Shown here piece by piece: positions 49,972 to 62,348 of a stretch of DNA of 64,000 nucleotides. A program made the translations under genes and the position numbers. The notes under the pieces were generated by a model that did no database searches, was not told the origin of the DNA, and saw only the letters and a list, made by a program, of their open reading frames with translations. The DNA lies in contig CASHTG010000003.1 of assembly GCA_949357655.1 (NCBI GenBank), positions 372,001 to 436,000 of the forward strand. Reading direction: 5' to 3'. The stretch comes from Parascedosporium putredinis (Eukaryota; Ascomycota; Sordariomycetes; Microascales; Microascaceae). How positions within the stretch are numbered: the first letter of the stretch is position 1; the number at the start of each line of letters is the position of its first letter.

Positions 49972-51586
49972 TGTGGGTGGGAGGTGAGGCGGAAAAGAGA
50001 GCCGCTTGAGTAGTTGACGTTCGGCTGCCTTTTTTTTGGGCTTGTTCTCTGCAGTTTTCCCTCTCTAAAGCCCCGCGAGAAGTCCGTCAATGTTGTTTAT
50101 TGATCAGGTAGAAAATTTTGGCTGGTGACTGAAGGGATTGTAGATTGGATTCAAGTCGTCGTCGGTCAAGTCGCATCCGATGGCCGTTGTCCACAATTCC
50201 TTGGTCCACATGGATCAATGGAGATCAATTCAATTGATGCGTGTGGGTATTGGTTATTTGTGGTGACCCCTCGACGCGTCCGCTGGTGGTCTTTGTGGGG
50301 ACTTTGAGACGCGTCGTCCAGACTAGGAAATCAGCTCCCTCGAGTGCTGGCATTTGCTGGTTGGGCTCCAGTGCAAGTGTGTGAGCGACTGTCATCGTGC
50401 GTGCCCGAGCCCTCTCGACTGGCCCTCCAGGTTCCTCGTGCACATTGATGCTTGGCTACGTTTGATGAAGAGGAGGAAAAATACCCCGTTGGCTTCCATG
50501 CCAAACACGCGGAAATCAGTTCAAGCCCAAGCCTTCCAGTTTGACTGCTCTGGAGGAAACCGTGTATCCATAGTGGATGTTTCGGGTGGCTTCAGGGCCA
50601 GCCCTTTGAAGCTGCCTTGCGTCGCACCAAGGGCCCTCGGCTTCATAGTTCGAACGCCCGGTAATGCGCTGGAGGGTTCCAGCTGCAGCGTGGAGTCATC
50701 TGCATCGAGTAAATTGTTCAGTCAGTTTGACTGGTCTTGACTAACGCTGTGGTATATCGGTATATTGCTCATCGTACCTCGGTACAGCGACCCAAGATTT
50801 TAATGTTTTCATCTGTTCCTCTCTGGTTCAATATCTTCAAGTATGTGAAAAACTAGCGAGTGCTGTCAGTGTCTTCCCACGAGTTGCTGATGAATAGCCC
50901 ACGAGATATTCGATCGATTGTAGATGCACGTTAGCGCTTCTCCAGCGGCTCAGGTACCAACAGGAGCGAGACCACAGTGCCCACTCGCACCTCTTCCCAG
51001 CATTGACGGCCAAAGGCGGCCAAAAGACTTGCGACTTCCTGGTCAGGAGCCACTATAACCTCATAGGCTCCACTCCGCAACTCGAGCCACTCTAATACAA
51101 ACCATACGGAGGCCTTCAATACCAGCACGCGCTATTACCCCATCTCCGTCGGTGTGGCTACAAGAGGACAGAGGTACCTAGTGGAGCGACCAGCATTCCT
51201 TCCGCCTACGGATGGACCTGTTCGTCACTAAAGTTGACCTTCCACACGCGCCTCATCGAATCCCGTCATTCTCCATCCCCCGACACACCCACTTCACCTT
51301 TCCCCCAAACCGGAATTCTTTTGCATCTCGACTCTCCGCCACCTCCCCTCCTCACTCCCCCATCTTTCTTTGCTAACCACCCCCATCCCTCGACCTCGGA
51401 ATCGACATTGTCCCATTTGTCGAATTTTGTTGTCGCCAGTGTTGTTCCCACCTCTCGTTTGCGCCCTTGTGCAGAACAACATTCGCGCCAGGATAGCCTA
51501 ACTGCCTTACCCACCCTGTTTTGGCCCTAGAACGCGACATCAGCGCGAAAAAAAGGTCGAACCAAGCTTGTTGATACCACGCCATC
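49972..51586. other. Divergent region between rnh201 and mif2
   Basis: Shared 1.6 kb upstream region. The open frame 50354-50740 (+) has no recognisable domain. No gene called. CT/CA-rich sequence before mif2 (about 51270-51400) looks like promoter. Confidence 0.5.
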
Positions 51587-54017
51587 ATGGCGCCCCGAGG
51601 TGCCCACAAAACCGGAGGTCGCCTTTATGAGCTAGGAGAGCAGGGCCGGTATGTTGTCGCCAATTCGACATATCCACGCCATTGTGTTTGACGGAAATGG
51701 AGCTCGTCAATTCAGAGGGAGAAGGGTTGTACTGATTACATGAGATTTGTATAGGAAAACCGGCGTGACACTCCCTGACACGGGTAGGCTTGATGAGCAT
51801 GGCATGCAGCCCCTCGAGGGCTTGTTTTCATCCCCAACCAAGGCCCCCGCGGCCACGCCTCCCGGCGCCGATATGACCGGAGAGCTAGACATGGAACTCG
51901 ACAGTAAGTACTGTGCCTCGGGCATCCGAGTCCAACCCTATGGCGGAGAAACGAGTCAATGCTGCGGGAATCCATCGCGTTCTGTCACGAGCCTGCCCTC
52001 TTTGTTCCAATGTTTTGCGATGGTGCCGCATGCCTGTTCTTTACTAACATGGCCAAGCTTCGGGACCCGGACCTTCCACAATTCTCGCTGCGCAAAAGTC
52101 GGCGAGACTACCCATCCCTCGAGGCAGATCCCCGCCAAGACGAATTTACAGTCGCCCGCAGTAAAGAACCCTCACGTCGGAATGTTTTCCTCCCCCAGCC
52201 GCGGTTCGGTAGTGCGCTCGGCCGATAAAGACGATTCCGATGACCATACTGTGACGCGGAGACTGGACCTTAGGAGGGAGAATCAGAATGGGACCCGTAC
52301 CAAGAGGACAAACGGCGCACGTAGAACGTCGAGCCGTCTATCTCTGACCCAGGACGACTCGCTCAACCATGATGATGACGATGGCGACGCGATCCCGAGG
52401 CGTAACGCCGCCCCTGCCGCCGACGACTCGATTCAGCTCATCCACGACTCGCCATTAGGGAACAGCGTGCACGACGACACCCTGGAACCTCTCGCTGAGG
52501 AGCAAGAAGATGTTCGGCCGAAGCCCGCAAGGCGCGGTAGGCCACCCAAGGCGTCCAAGGCACCAAAACCCCCTCTATTGTCGAAAAACCGCCACCGGAA
52601 CCCTTTGTGGAAGACGACCTACCGGAACCGCCATCAGAGGGCATGTTCGAGGAGGCGGCGGCAGTGGTGGAGGAGGAGGAGGAGGAAGAGGTACCCGTAC
52701 CCGTACCACACCGCGCTGCCCGGCGACCCGGGAGGCCACCAAAGGCGGTCTCGCCAAACACTTCGAAACGTCGAGCTAGGGCATCGCCGGACGCAGAAGA
52801 CGGGGTCGGCGAGGAAAGCGAAGTGCGTGACCGAAGTAAGAAGCGACAGAAGACGCAGGCGATTCCCGACCCTAAACCTGTCACCAAACCCGCCACCAAA
52901 CCCGCCGCTAAGCCGACGAGCACGAAATCAGCCGCCGTAAAGCCAGCAGTCTCAAGCCGGCAACGGCCCCCGCCGCCGCCGCGGCTGCGGCGCCTAAGCG
53001 CAGGGGCCGTCCCCCAAGGTGCAGCGACTCGGGCAGGAAGACCCTGACGCCTCCATCCTCCAAGTCCAGCGCGGCCCTCCATTACCCAAGGCACGAGGCC
53101 TAGTTTCCATCCGGCGCGACGCCAATCATATTTCGCAAACGCGCTCGGGTCGGCGTTCCTACCGGCCGCTCGAGTTTTGGAAAGGCGAACACGTCGAATA
53201 CGCCCATGAGGAGATGCACGATGGCACCTACGGCCACGGCCGGCGCATGGTGCTACCGAGCGTCAAGGAAGTGGTTCGTGTCGAAGAGGAAGAAAAGGAG
53301 AAGGACAAGCGGAAGAGGGGACGGCCCAAGGGTCGAAAGGGAGCTTCGTCTGCATCCCATGGCAGGCGGCGGGGCTCCCTGACCGAGAGGAGGTGGAGGA
53401 GGAGGAGGAGCCCGAAGAGTGGGAGCGGGAACCCGGCGTCATTTCGGGTGACGTTGTCCTATGGGAGCACCAGCACGAACTCTACCCGCCCGCTAATGAC
53501 GCGCACGTCGAGGTCGTCGAGGACCAGCTCGCCGTCTCTTCCAACGCCATACTCACGAGGGACATACATGACGCCACTTTCCGCTTCGCCAAAACCCTCA
53601 ACCTGTCCTTTATGGGCTCCGGTATCGTTGACCTCCCTTCGGGCGCGGAAAAGAAGCCCAAAAATTCGCGCAAGATGCAGATGGTCTTCTTTGTCTTTTA
53701 CGGCAAGGTTCTGGTCACCGTCAACGAAACCGAATTCCGCATCAGCGCCGGTGGCCAGTGGTTTGTGCCCAGAGGTATGTCTACACTTGCGCGCTCTACC
53801 CTACTACTATGAGATCACCGGGCCCCTTTTGTTTCTACTTTACTAACCATTCGTCTCCCCCGTTAGGCAATTACTATAGTATCAAGAACGACTACGACAG
53901 GCCGGCGAGGATATTCTTCGCCCAAGCCTGCGAAGTGTTTGCTGCGCCGCCAGAGGAAGAGTCCCCGCCGTCCCCTTCCACGGGGAGGGGGATGATGACC
54001 GAGCTTCTTCCTCGTAG
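51587..54017 (+). CDS. mif2: CENP-C / Mif2 inner kinetochore protein
   Basis: Centromere protein that binds the CENP-A nucleosome and recruits the outer kinetochore. Four exons (51587-51648, 51755-51903, 52058-53774, 53867-54017), about 694 residues. The N-terminal Mif2 motif is RLYELGEQGRKTGVTLPDTG, then MQPLEGLFSSP. The middle is charged, with AT-hook-like RRGRPPK twice and poly-Glu runs. The CENP-C motif is TRSGRRSYRPLEFWKGE. The C-terminal cupin dimer domain has ILTRDIHDATFRFAKTL, MQMVFFVFYGKVLVTVNETE, FVPRG and, after the last intron, YYSIKNDYDRPARIFFAQ. Missing bases: near 52131 (C), 52565 (A or C), 52955 (A), 53013-53017 (C), 53375 (C) and 53992 (G). The last gives an acidic end (GDDDRASSS). 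All exon phases agree after these corrections. Confidence 0.93.
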
Positions 54018-55035
54018 TCCTTTCGCTTGTGTACTTTTCTTTTGTTTTACCCCTTGCTTCCCGGATGCAAGGACATCACCTGGTGCTTTCTGAAAAGTTT
54101 AATTTCTTCTCTTTTTTGGGGCCATTGTTCTCACGAGGCCATGTCACCTTTGACTACCTATCGAGCTTGGGGCGGAATTAGGCCAACTCTACACTTTTCC
54201 AGTCGTTATTCTAGGGTGGATTGGAACCTTTAGGAGTTTTTTACGGAGTATACATTGGGAGGAACGCCGAGCGGCATGTCTTATCAATATTTTGCTTGGT
54301 TTTGTTTTTTTATTAGTTTTATTGTTACCTACTTTGAGCTTCCATTCTTCTGTATCCTCACTTGGGTCTCCTTTTTTGAACAGGTTTATGCCTTTTGATA
54401 CGCGACGGAGGTGGGAACGGAGATGAGGGAAGGGGGACGGACGTGACGGTGACGAGGCGGATTAAGCTCACGTCGTCAGGCCCGGAAACCAACGTGCCAT
54501 GAGAGGCCACGCGGGAAAGGCAAACACGAAGGTTGAAAGTCAAATAAAGATAGTTGGTTCGAAGTCAGGCCAACACAAGTTTTGTAGCCAAGCCTATCAT
54601 CTCCGTGCTCATGAATTCAGCGTGGTTAAAGTGTCTTGTGTCCTTGGATGAGAGGCAGCCTCCGTTTATCAACCGGCTTAGAATAATGAGACGAGATTCT
54701 TCCAAAGACAAGAAAACATGTTTCTTTGACCGTGTGCATTGTTCTGGAAATTTCTTTTTAGGGGAGTTGTCGCGATATCTACATTTGATCTCTTGATAAA
54801 TCCGCAACCGGCGCCGAAGCGCGCACCGCAAGTCCCCTTTTTGCTCGGGGCATCATCATCGTCACCACCATCATCGCCGCCCCTCATGTCTTGGGTATCG
54901 TACACGGCCTACTACATTCCCTATTCCCATCAAACCTGATTCTCCAATCCTACGCAAAACTGAGAAAACAAGAGTGATAAAAAACCAACAAAAAGAAAAG
55001 AACCAGACCGCCCAAAGCTCTCTAGCGACCGCTGA
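54018..55035. other. Convergent 3' region of mif2 and yme2
   Basis: T-rich and repeat-poor. The open frame of the yme2 gene runs through here only if one misses a base near 55088, so nothing here is called coding. Confidence 0.5.
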
Positions 55036-57835
55036 CTACCAAAACTTCCACCACCTCTTAACATCCTCTCCATCCTCCCCTTCTTCATCGCCGTCTTCTT
55101 CTTCAAGCGCGCAATCTCCGTCTCGAAATCGACAATCTTGCGCTGGCTCTCGTCGAGGTTCGCGAGGAGGTAGGAGACGCGGCCGGCGACCTGGGCGCCG
55201 AGCTTGGGCGGAGGGCGGCGAGGACGGCGAGCTCGCGCTCGGCGGCCTCGATCTTGGCCTTTTCGGCCTTGGCCTGGGAGGCGAGGACGGCGCGGTCCAT
55301 GCGGGAGCGGAGGGCGGCGTCGCGGGCGAGGAGCGCAAAGGCGGCCTGGTAGGTGGGTTTGCTGGCCTCGAGGGAGACGGGAACCCGCGGCGGGTCTTGA
55401 GGGAGACGAGGTCGGTGGCGGCGAGGGCGTCGAGGGCTTGGCCTGCGGGGTGGGGCCCCGCGGAGAAGGGGGCGCTGACGAGGGCTTCGTCGTAGGAGAG
55501 GGTTTTGCGGTCGGCGACGGTCTTGATGACCCACCAGGCTTGCTCTACGGTCCAGGCGGGTTTGTTGTCGTCGCTCGAGGACGAGGAGGACGAGGATTCT
55601 TCGCGGACGATGAAGTTTTTGACAATCTCGGCGGCGGACTGGTTGACAATCTCGTCGACGGCCTGGTTGGGCGTCTGGCCGGACTTGAGGCGGGTGGCGA
55701 AGAGGTCGAGGTCGGCGAGACGGCCGCCAATGACCTCGAGGCTGCCGCTCAGCTCGGCGAGGTCGGGCTTGGCGAACTTGACGGGTTTTTCGCCCTCCTT
55801 TTCAGCCTTCTTCAGCTCCTCGCGCTCGTCCTCTTCGAGGCGGCCGAGTATGTACTTTTGGCAACGTCGGTCGGGAGGTCGCCGAGGGCAATGTGGCGCA
55901 GGGACCGGTCGGGCAAGGCGCGGCCCAGGACCTTGGAGAAGGCGCCGTCGTTGGTGAGGACGATGACTTGGGAAATGTTGTTTTGGACGAGCGTGGCGGC
56001 GAACTCGGAGATCTTGTCGTAGATGACGTTGCTGCGCGACTTGTTCTCCTCGCTCGTGAAGAGGAAATTGTCAATCACGAGGACGGTCCGGCTCTGCGGG
56101 TGGGACTCGAGGAAGGCCTCCTCGGTCTCGGGGCTCTTGTCGGGGCGGCTCGAGAGCGAGACCTCCTTGAGGGCGCTGGCGGTGGTGTGTAGGATCTTGG
56201 AGATTTGCGCGTCAAACGTCTCGGAGAAGCCGGCCTTGACGCCCGTGGTGCTCTGCACGGCGAGGTCGACCATGCTGCTCATGCTGTTGGCCCACGAAAA
56301 GATGGGCCGGTACCCGACGGTGGCGGCCAGCTTGCGAATCACGCCCGTCTCGCCGTTGGAATCGCAAATGGCCTTGCAGTCAATGGTCAGCACGTACTTG
56401 CGATCCTTGGTCGCCTGCTCCACGAGCTCGTCCCGCCCGGAGCCCTTGGACCCTTGCACGACGATAAAGGTGCCCTGCGGATCGGCGAGGCCGGATTCAA
56501 TGTCCTCGATGAGGCCCTGGCGCTGGTTCCAAAACGCGGACAGACTGAGCCTCTTGTCCTTTTTCTTGCTGCCGAGGAGGGTATCCGTCTGGGTCTTGAT
56601 CCATCCGATGAAGCGGTTGCTCGTCAGGGAATTCTTGTGCTTGACGTAGCTCTTGACGAAGAATTTCCGAATCGGGTCAAAGATGACCACGGTCAGGGCG
56701 GCGAGCATGGCGGCGAGCACGGGGATGACGAGCCGCGGGTGGGAGGTGAGCCAGTTCCAGATGCTGTGCGGCTTGATCTTTTTCGTACGAGATGCGCAGC
56801 CGGGTCCCGTCTTTGCCGCCGCCGAGGGTCTCGCCGACCACGAAGCCGTGCATGCAGTTCCGCGCCATGATGGAGTCGCGCACCAGCATGAAGTCGACGT
56901 ACGCGAAGCGCGGCACCACCTTGGAGTCGGTGGGTTGCGAGGTGATCTCGGCGATCCGGCCGTATTGCCTAAACAGGCTGTACAGGGTCTCCTGGTACAG
57001 CTCTTCGACGTGCTCGCCCGGCTCGCGGGGACGAACTCGACCCGCAGCCGGGTCTTGGGGAATCGGTTGAGGTCTTCGAGCCAGGGGATGCCGCGGACGA
57101 TGCCGGCGGCTACGCGCGCAAAGGGGTTGAACCAGGGCTTGAGAGCCTTTTCTTCGAGAGCTTTGGAAAGCTTGGCTACAATACGTTTTGGGGGATCAGT
57201 TATTTGAAGCGATTCCCGGGGACAGACAAACGGCCGTGTCCCGCATTTGGGAAAGAAACGCCTGGGAGGGGGTCCCGGTGATGCTTACTTTCGATTTCGC
57301 TGAGTGGGACAGCTTCGTTGTAGGCAAACTTGACAAAGGCGCCGCCGTCCTTGACTCGGGGTACGATTTCAGTAATCTTTAAAGGCAAATCCTCTACGGC
57401 TCGTTTGATAGTGTGGACGGGGTCGTTGAGACCCATGGTCGTGGTCTCGAATGACCTGATGAATTGCGTTTCGTTTCGCCATGGGCCTCGGAGGATATAG
57501 CTAAGCTTGAGCGGGAATAGGTCTAGATTACAACAATGAGCGCCTTGTTCTCTATTGTTTTTCGTGTCGATCACGAAAATTTGGTCGAGAGAATAGATAT
57601 ACTGACTGTCAAAGAACACCAAGGACTCGGCTTCGCTCTTGTCAATGTGCCCGCGATCTTTGTCCTTGGGAATGCTCCCCTCCTCTTCCGGAGGGACGGT
57701 ACTCTGCCAACGCGCTGCTCCAAGGAATGGCGATCGGGGAAGTTGTCGGTACATGTACAGAGGGCAAGTGCGCGGCGACAATTGGGGCTGCCGAAGCGGC
57801 CGAAGCAGCGGGGTGAGCCCCAGGCCTCTCGTCAT
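55036..57835 (-). CDS. yme2: Yme2 mitochondrial inner-membrane protein (Rna12 domain)
   Basis: Yme2/Rna12 sits in the mitochondrial inner membrane and affects nucleoid structure and mtDNA escape. Two exons (57835-57289, 57175-55036), about 896 residues. The start MTRGLGLTPLLRPLRQPQLS is a basic, hydroxylated mitochondrial presequence; an in-frame ATG at 57904 is an alternative. An RRM-like section (LRVEFVP, ELYQETLYSLFRQYGRI, RFAYVDFMLV) faces the matrix. One membrane helix, LVIPVLAAMLAALTVVIFDP, leads to the intermembrane Rna12 domain with TFIVVQGSKGSGRDELVEQ (Walker A-like) and RTVLVIDNFL (Walker B-like). A coiled coil precedes the end KKGEDGEDVKRWWKFW. Indels: missing bases near 57028, 55859, 55380, 55202 and 55089; one extra A near 56785. 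They sum correctly with the intron phase. Confidence 0.92.
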
Positions 57836-58745
57836 GATTGTGGTTCGTGGTTGAGAAGGGGGAGGGAAGGGGGAAAAGTTACGAGAGCTCGAGGCTCTAC
57901 ACAAGACCCATTCTCAACACGCGAAAAGAGAACAAGGGACTGAAAAGGCGTGGTGCGGAGAGGTGTGGTGATGGGAGTTGGGTTCTCAATTGCTTGGATT
58001 ACAGCTGATATCGTGCAGGGCCCGGGATGTTGTCTTTTGTGGTTGGAGCTATTTTGGCCAATGGCGGAGGTATGAGGTCATCTCGCCAAGAAAAACTGAA
58101 CCGCACACTAGTTTTGGGAGCGACAGCCCTGGTCAGTCTCAAGATAATACACGACATTCCAAAAGGGGAAATTGTACGTGGGGCTGCTAACAATCTTATT
58201 TAAGGGCGCGATGATGGCTGCAAAGGCTCTCCTCTATCATGGTCACGACAGTACATGAGAAATGAAAAGAGGATTTATGCAGCTCTTCGCCTCTCGGTGC
58301 CTTTGGATCGTTTATCTTAGGGTAAACTCTCTCGAGCGCCCTTGAGTAGCATGTAATGTAAAAGCCAAAACGAAAACCTCTCAAGCACTCGAAAGCCAGG
58401 GCTATATTAGTTGCTTCGTCGAAGCATCATTATCATTGATCCATCTATACATGTAGCCACTCTTAGCTGCGTTTTAGGCGACCCTAGCCTCGGGCTCGGT
58501 ATAGCTTATGCCTTGGTGTGTGTGTCATAGAACCTGACAGTATCTATCCATCTACAGATAGATAGTAGACAAATCCATGGACAACCCCATGGCCCCTCAC
58601 ACCTGCTACTGAAGGATCCCGTTCTCCACCGCACCCATAGCAAGTGGTGTATCAGTCAAATCAATTGACAGTTCCACATAGCCCCCATTACCTATTGTTA
58701 TAAGGTGGGTACCCGCCTATCTATATAGAACCTATAAATCAAATA
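57836..58745. other. Intergenic, between yme2 start and the NLR 3' end
   Basis: Promoter side of yme2 and 3' side of the NOD-like receptor gene. AT-richer than its surroundings, with a short GATA/TATC repeat near 58540-58570. No gene seen. Confidence 0.5.
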
Positions 58746-61700
58746 TCAACTGGAAGGGTAACCTAGTAGTTGCATCATGGACTTGTGGCGTGTGGCAACT
58801 GCCCATGAGAGGGGTGTCCGTCCATATTTATCCTTTAAGTCAATATCAACCCCAGGTGTGGCAACTAGTATCTTAGCCACAGACTCATGCCCACGCATAG
58901 CTGCATAGGAGAGGGGTGTCCATCCCTCGTTATCCTTTGAGTCGACGTCAACCCTAGGCGTGGCAACTAGTAGCTTAGCCATAGACTTATGCCCAAATAT
59001 AGCTGCCCATGAGAGGGGTGTCCGTCCACTGTTATCCTTTGAGTTGACATTAACCCTAGGTATGGTAACTAGTAGCTTAGCCACAGACTCATACCCATTC
59101 ATAGCCGCATAGGAGAAGGGTGTCCGTCCATCATTATCCTTTGAGTCGACATCAACCCTAGGCATGGCAACTAGTAGCTTAGCCATAGACTTATGCCCAA
59201 ATATAGCTGCCCATGAGAGGGGTGTCCGTCCACTGTTATCCTTTGAGTTGACATTAACCCTAGGTATGGTAACTAGTAGCTTAGCCACAGACTCATACCC
59301 ATTCATAGCCGCATAGGAGAAGGGTGTCCGTCCACTATTATCCTTTGAGTTGACATTAACCCTAGGTATGGTAACTAGTAGCTTAGCCACAGACTCATAC
59401 CCATTCATAGCTGCATAGGAGAGGGGTGTCCGTCCATTATCATCCTTTGAGTTGACATCAACCCCAGGTATAGCAACTAGTAGCTTAGCTACAGGCTCAT
59501 ACCCATTCATAGCTGCATAGGAGAGGGGTGTCCGTCCATTATCATCCTTTGAGTTGATATTAACCCCAGGTATAGCAACTAGTAGCTTGACAATGGCTTC
59601 ATGCCCATATCTAGCTGCTAAAGAGAGGGTTGTTTGTCCATTATCATCCTTTGAGTTGATTGTATCTACCACGGCCTCCATGTTTTCTTGCAATATGTCC
59701 CACAATGCCTCTACAAGCCCATATCTTGATATAATATGAGCTAGAGTAGTGTTTTTGGGAATATATTCTATGGGATGTATGCTAAACCTCTGAGGGACAG
59801 AGAGCCATAGCGCCATGAAAGTCTCTGGCGGCCAGCCCAACAGAGGAAGGAGAGGATAGCGCATAGTTCCATGAATCTCACATTGAACGCGATGTTGTAC
59901 CCATGAGGTCGTAGCGTATCTTAGGAAAGGGTAGTCCTTGGTAACATTATATGGGTCACCGTCTTCGCAAAAGTCGCCTATCTCGTCCATTCGTAGGTAT
60001 CGAATACAAATTTTAGATAGCTGGTGGTGGGTCATCGCGGTCGTTTCGCTAATAGACGATAGATTCTCGTCCAGATTCAACAAGCCCTTGTTCATAAAGT
60101 AGTCCTTGACGGACTGGTGGACGAATTGAACAACCTGATGAGAGTTTGAGGTGACCTCGACAAGGCCACGACTAAGATGCGTAACTCTCGCCTTCATGGG
60201 GCCAATGTCAAGAATGTCGTCCCGGTACGCCTTCATTGACTGGTGGTCAGGATCTGCCCCCACCAACAGAGCCCACTGCATCTCCATGATGGACAACGGT
60301 TCTATCGCAAAACAGACCCATCGGATGAGCATGATCGAATCGCCATCCATACCGGTAATAAGCGAATTATATAATTCATCAAGTTCCCATGGGGTCCGGT
60401 CAACCGCTTGCTCGATTGCTTTAAGTGTGAGGTTTTGACGGTCCAGCCCATCGACTAGCTTCAGAACGAGATGCGCCCACATAAAGACGCCCGATGCACG
60501 ACTTGTGATCAAATACGGAATCGAAGATTTGGCTAACCTTGATGAAGGAGAAAATTGACTCTTCACATAGGTAGAAATATCGCTGCTGTTCTCTTTCTCC
60601 GGGCAAATTTCGAAGTGGGAATCCTGGGTCTGGGTGATGATAGGGTAATGGCGACAAGTGATGAGAATGCGGAAGTGCAACCCTGCTTGTCGGTGCTTCG
60701 GGGTGAATAGTTGCCGCATCCACCTAAATAGTGCCACTGCATTGTCCTCGCCACATTCGTCGAGAGCATCTACATACAGCCAAACATTGCGAGTTTGTAG
60801 AATCTCAAAAGAGCCAACTCGAAGAATTCTTTCAGTTCATTCTCATGCCACTGCCATTTATCACCCACGCCACCCATTTCGTTTTCTCGCTTTTGGAATG
60901 TTATGACAAGTTCAAGCAGCACTTCCGGCGTTCGGCTCAAGACTTGGTGAAGAAGGGATCGGAAGAGACCAAGCGGGGTCTTTTGAGGGCATCGCCGCGG
61001 CCATGAAAGAAGAAGGAGAGAATAATATCATCCTTCCCAGCTGTGGGACAGCAAAGGTCTCGAGAATGTCCTCGACCTTCGAGGTGTCTGAGAGCATACT
61101 TCAATAAAGTCGATTTCCCAGAGCCTGGTTTTCCTTTGATCCATAGCAGGCCTCCATCACAATTAGTCCAGGCCGTATACTGCGAGTGTTTGAGTAGCCA
61201 GTTGCAAGTTCTATTAGCGGCGCGGTTGATATCAAGAGACCGATCGTTCATCCTCTCGAAGGACAAGGCTCTTAGACAGGCCTTTATATCGGCGTCCGGT
61301 AACTCGGACTTTCCGTGGGGGCTTGGTGAGCAGGGGGCTATAGAAATCAGCATGATTAGTCTAGGTGACTAAAACTCGACGTGCGAGAGAAGTCTTACCT
61401 AGGTTGGATGGTGGCAGGACTAATAAAAGCTCCTCCGCATAGGCTGCTGCGGTAGCTGCAGCATACTTCTGCCATTTCTTATTCTTATGTGAATCCGCAT
61501 AGTCGCAAATGCCACGGATGACAAGGGCTTGGTGACTTCCCATCACGCCCGCGGATTCCATTTCAAAGCAAATGATTTCGTGCTTCTTATATAGTTCGTT
61601 CCGCTTCTCACTAGATATCACAAGTGTATTTGCTGAGCCGATAGTGCCATAGTGGATGCGCGGAAAATCAAGCTTCCGCATAGCAGTGTGCCCTCGGAAG

Positions 61701-62348
61701 CACCGTTGCCTTGCCCGCCTCGAGTCGCAGAGTGCTTCACAGAGCTCATGTCTATCTCTGTGCGGGTAATCATCTTGGAAGAGAAGATCATATTCGGCAC
61801 CCGGGTCATGGTAGTCTGGTCGCTGCTCCTCCATCACGTGCTCCCGTATTTGGTCGAGAAGTCTCGGGATGTCCGTCCCCGGTTCTAGATCATGTTTTGC
61901 TCGGAGATTATTCACCGCGCTTAGTAGAGCATCGGATGGGTGAAGCATGTGCCCGCTGACGCTGAGTCCGTTCGCTTCCCAAGCACCGAATTCGTAATGT
62001 GCTACTCCGCCTTCGCTTCCCTGAGGGTAGCTAACAACAACGTCCCCAAGCACAATTTGCCGCTGATCGGGGCCATAGGAAGGCATGGCTCCTGCTATGC
62101 CAACCACGAGAACGTGCTGGAGATTGGGGAAGGAGTCACGCATGTCGGCGACGACGGTCGCCGCGGGTGAGTTCCAATCCTCGGGCACACGGCCATCGCG
62201 ACCCAGTGGAGCCCTACCCGTCCAACATGATAAGTCGTCGTCTTCTTGGCTATTTCCTCGCGGCTTTGCAATATTGCAATGGCGGGCGTGAGCTCCAACG
62301 CCATAGGGGCGATCCACCCAACTGTGACGTTTTTTCATGTGAAGTCAT
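58746..62348 (-). CDS. NOD-like receptor: PNP - NACHT - ankyrin repeats
   Basis: Fungal NOD-like receptor of about 1,181 residues. Two exons (62348-61399, 61337-58746) around a 61-bp intron. Residues ~10-310 form a nucleoside-phosphorylase-like (PNP_UDP) domain: VGWIAPMALELTPA, LVVGIAGAMP, ICFEMESAGVM and VIRGICDYADSHKN. The NACHT NTPase domain follows: Walker A GKPGSGKST near 387, Walker B VWLYVDALDECG near 505 and sensor-like ILITCRHYP. The last ~325 residues are nine or more ankyrin repeats of 34 residues, almost identical to each other. In this family the repeats bind a ligand, NACHT oligomerises and the N-terminal domain acts; the ligand and effect here are unknown. Missing bases: A near 62339, C near 62165, G near 60980 and T near 60818. 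After correction both exons join in phase, so the gene looks intact. Confidence 0.92.
58807..59724 (-). repeat. 102-bp tandem ankyrin-coding repeats
   Basis: Units begin at 58807, 58909, 59011, 59113, 59215, 59317, 59419, 59521 and 59623, exactly 102 bp apart. The units at 59011-59112 and 59215-59316 are identical over all 102 bp. Units at the low-coordinate end (protein C-terminus) and high-coordinate end diverge more, as expected when exchange is concentrated in the middle. Confidence 0.95.

Noticed and set aside
58807..59724. CRISPR-like regularly spaced repeats
   Set aside because: The 102-bp units are contiguous and coding (ankyrin repeats), with no spacers.
566..62348. Mass pseudogenisation
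   Set aside because: Frameshifts fall in essential genes, are one-base homopolymer changes, and the downstream frames stay conserved without other damage.
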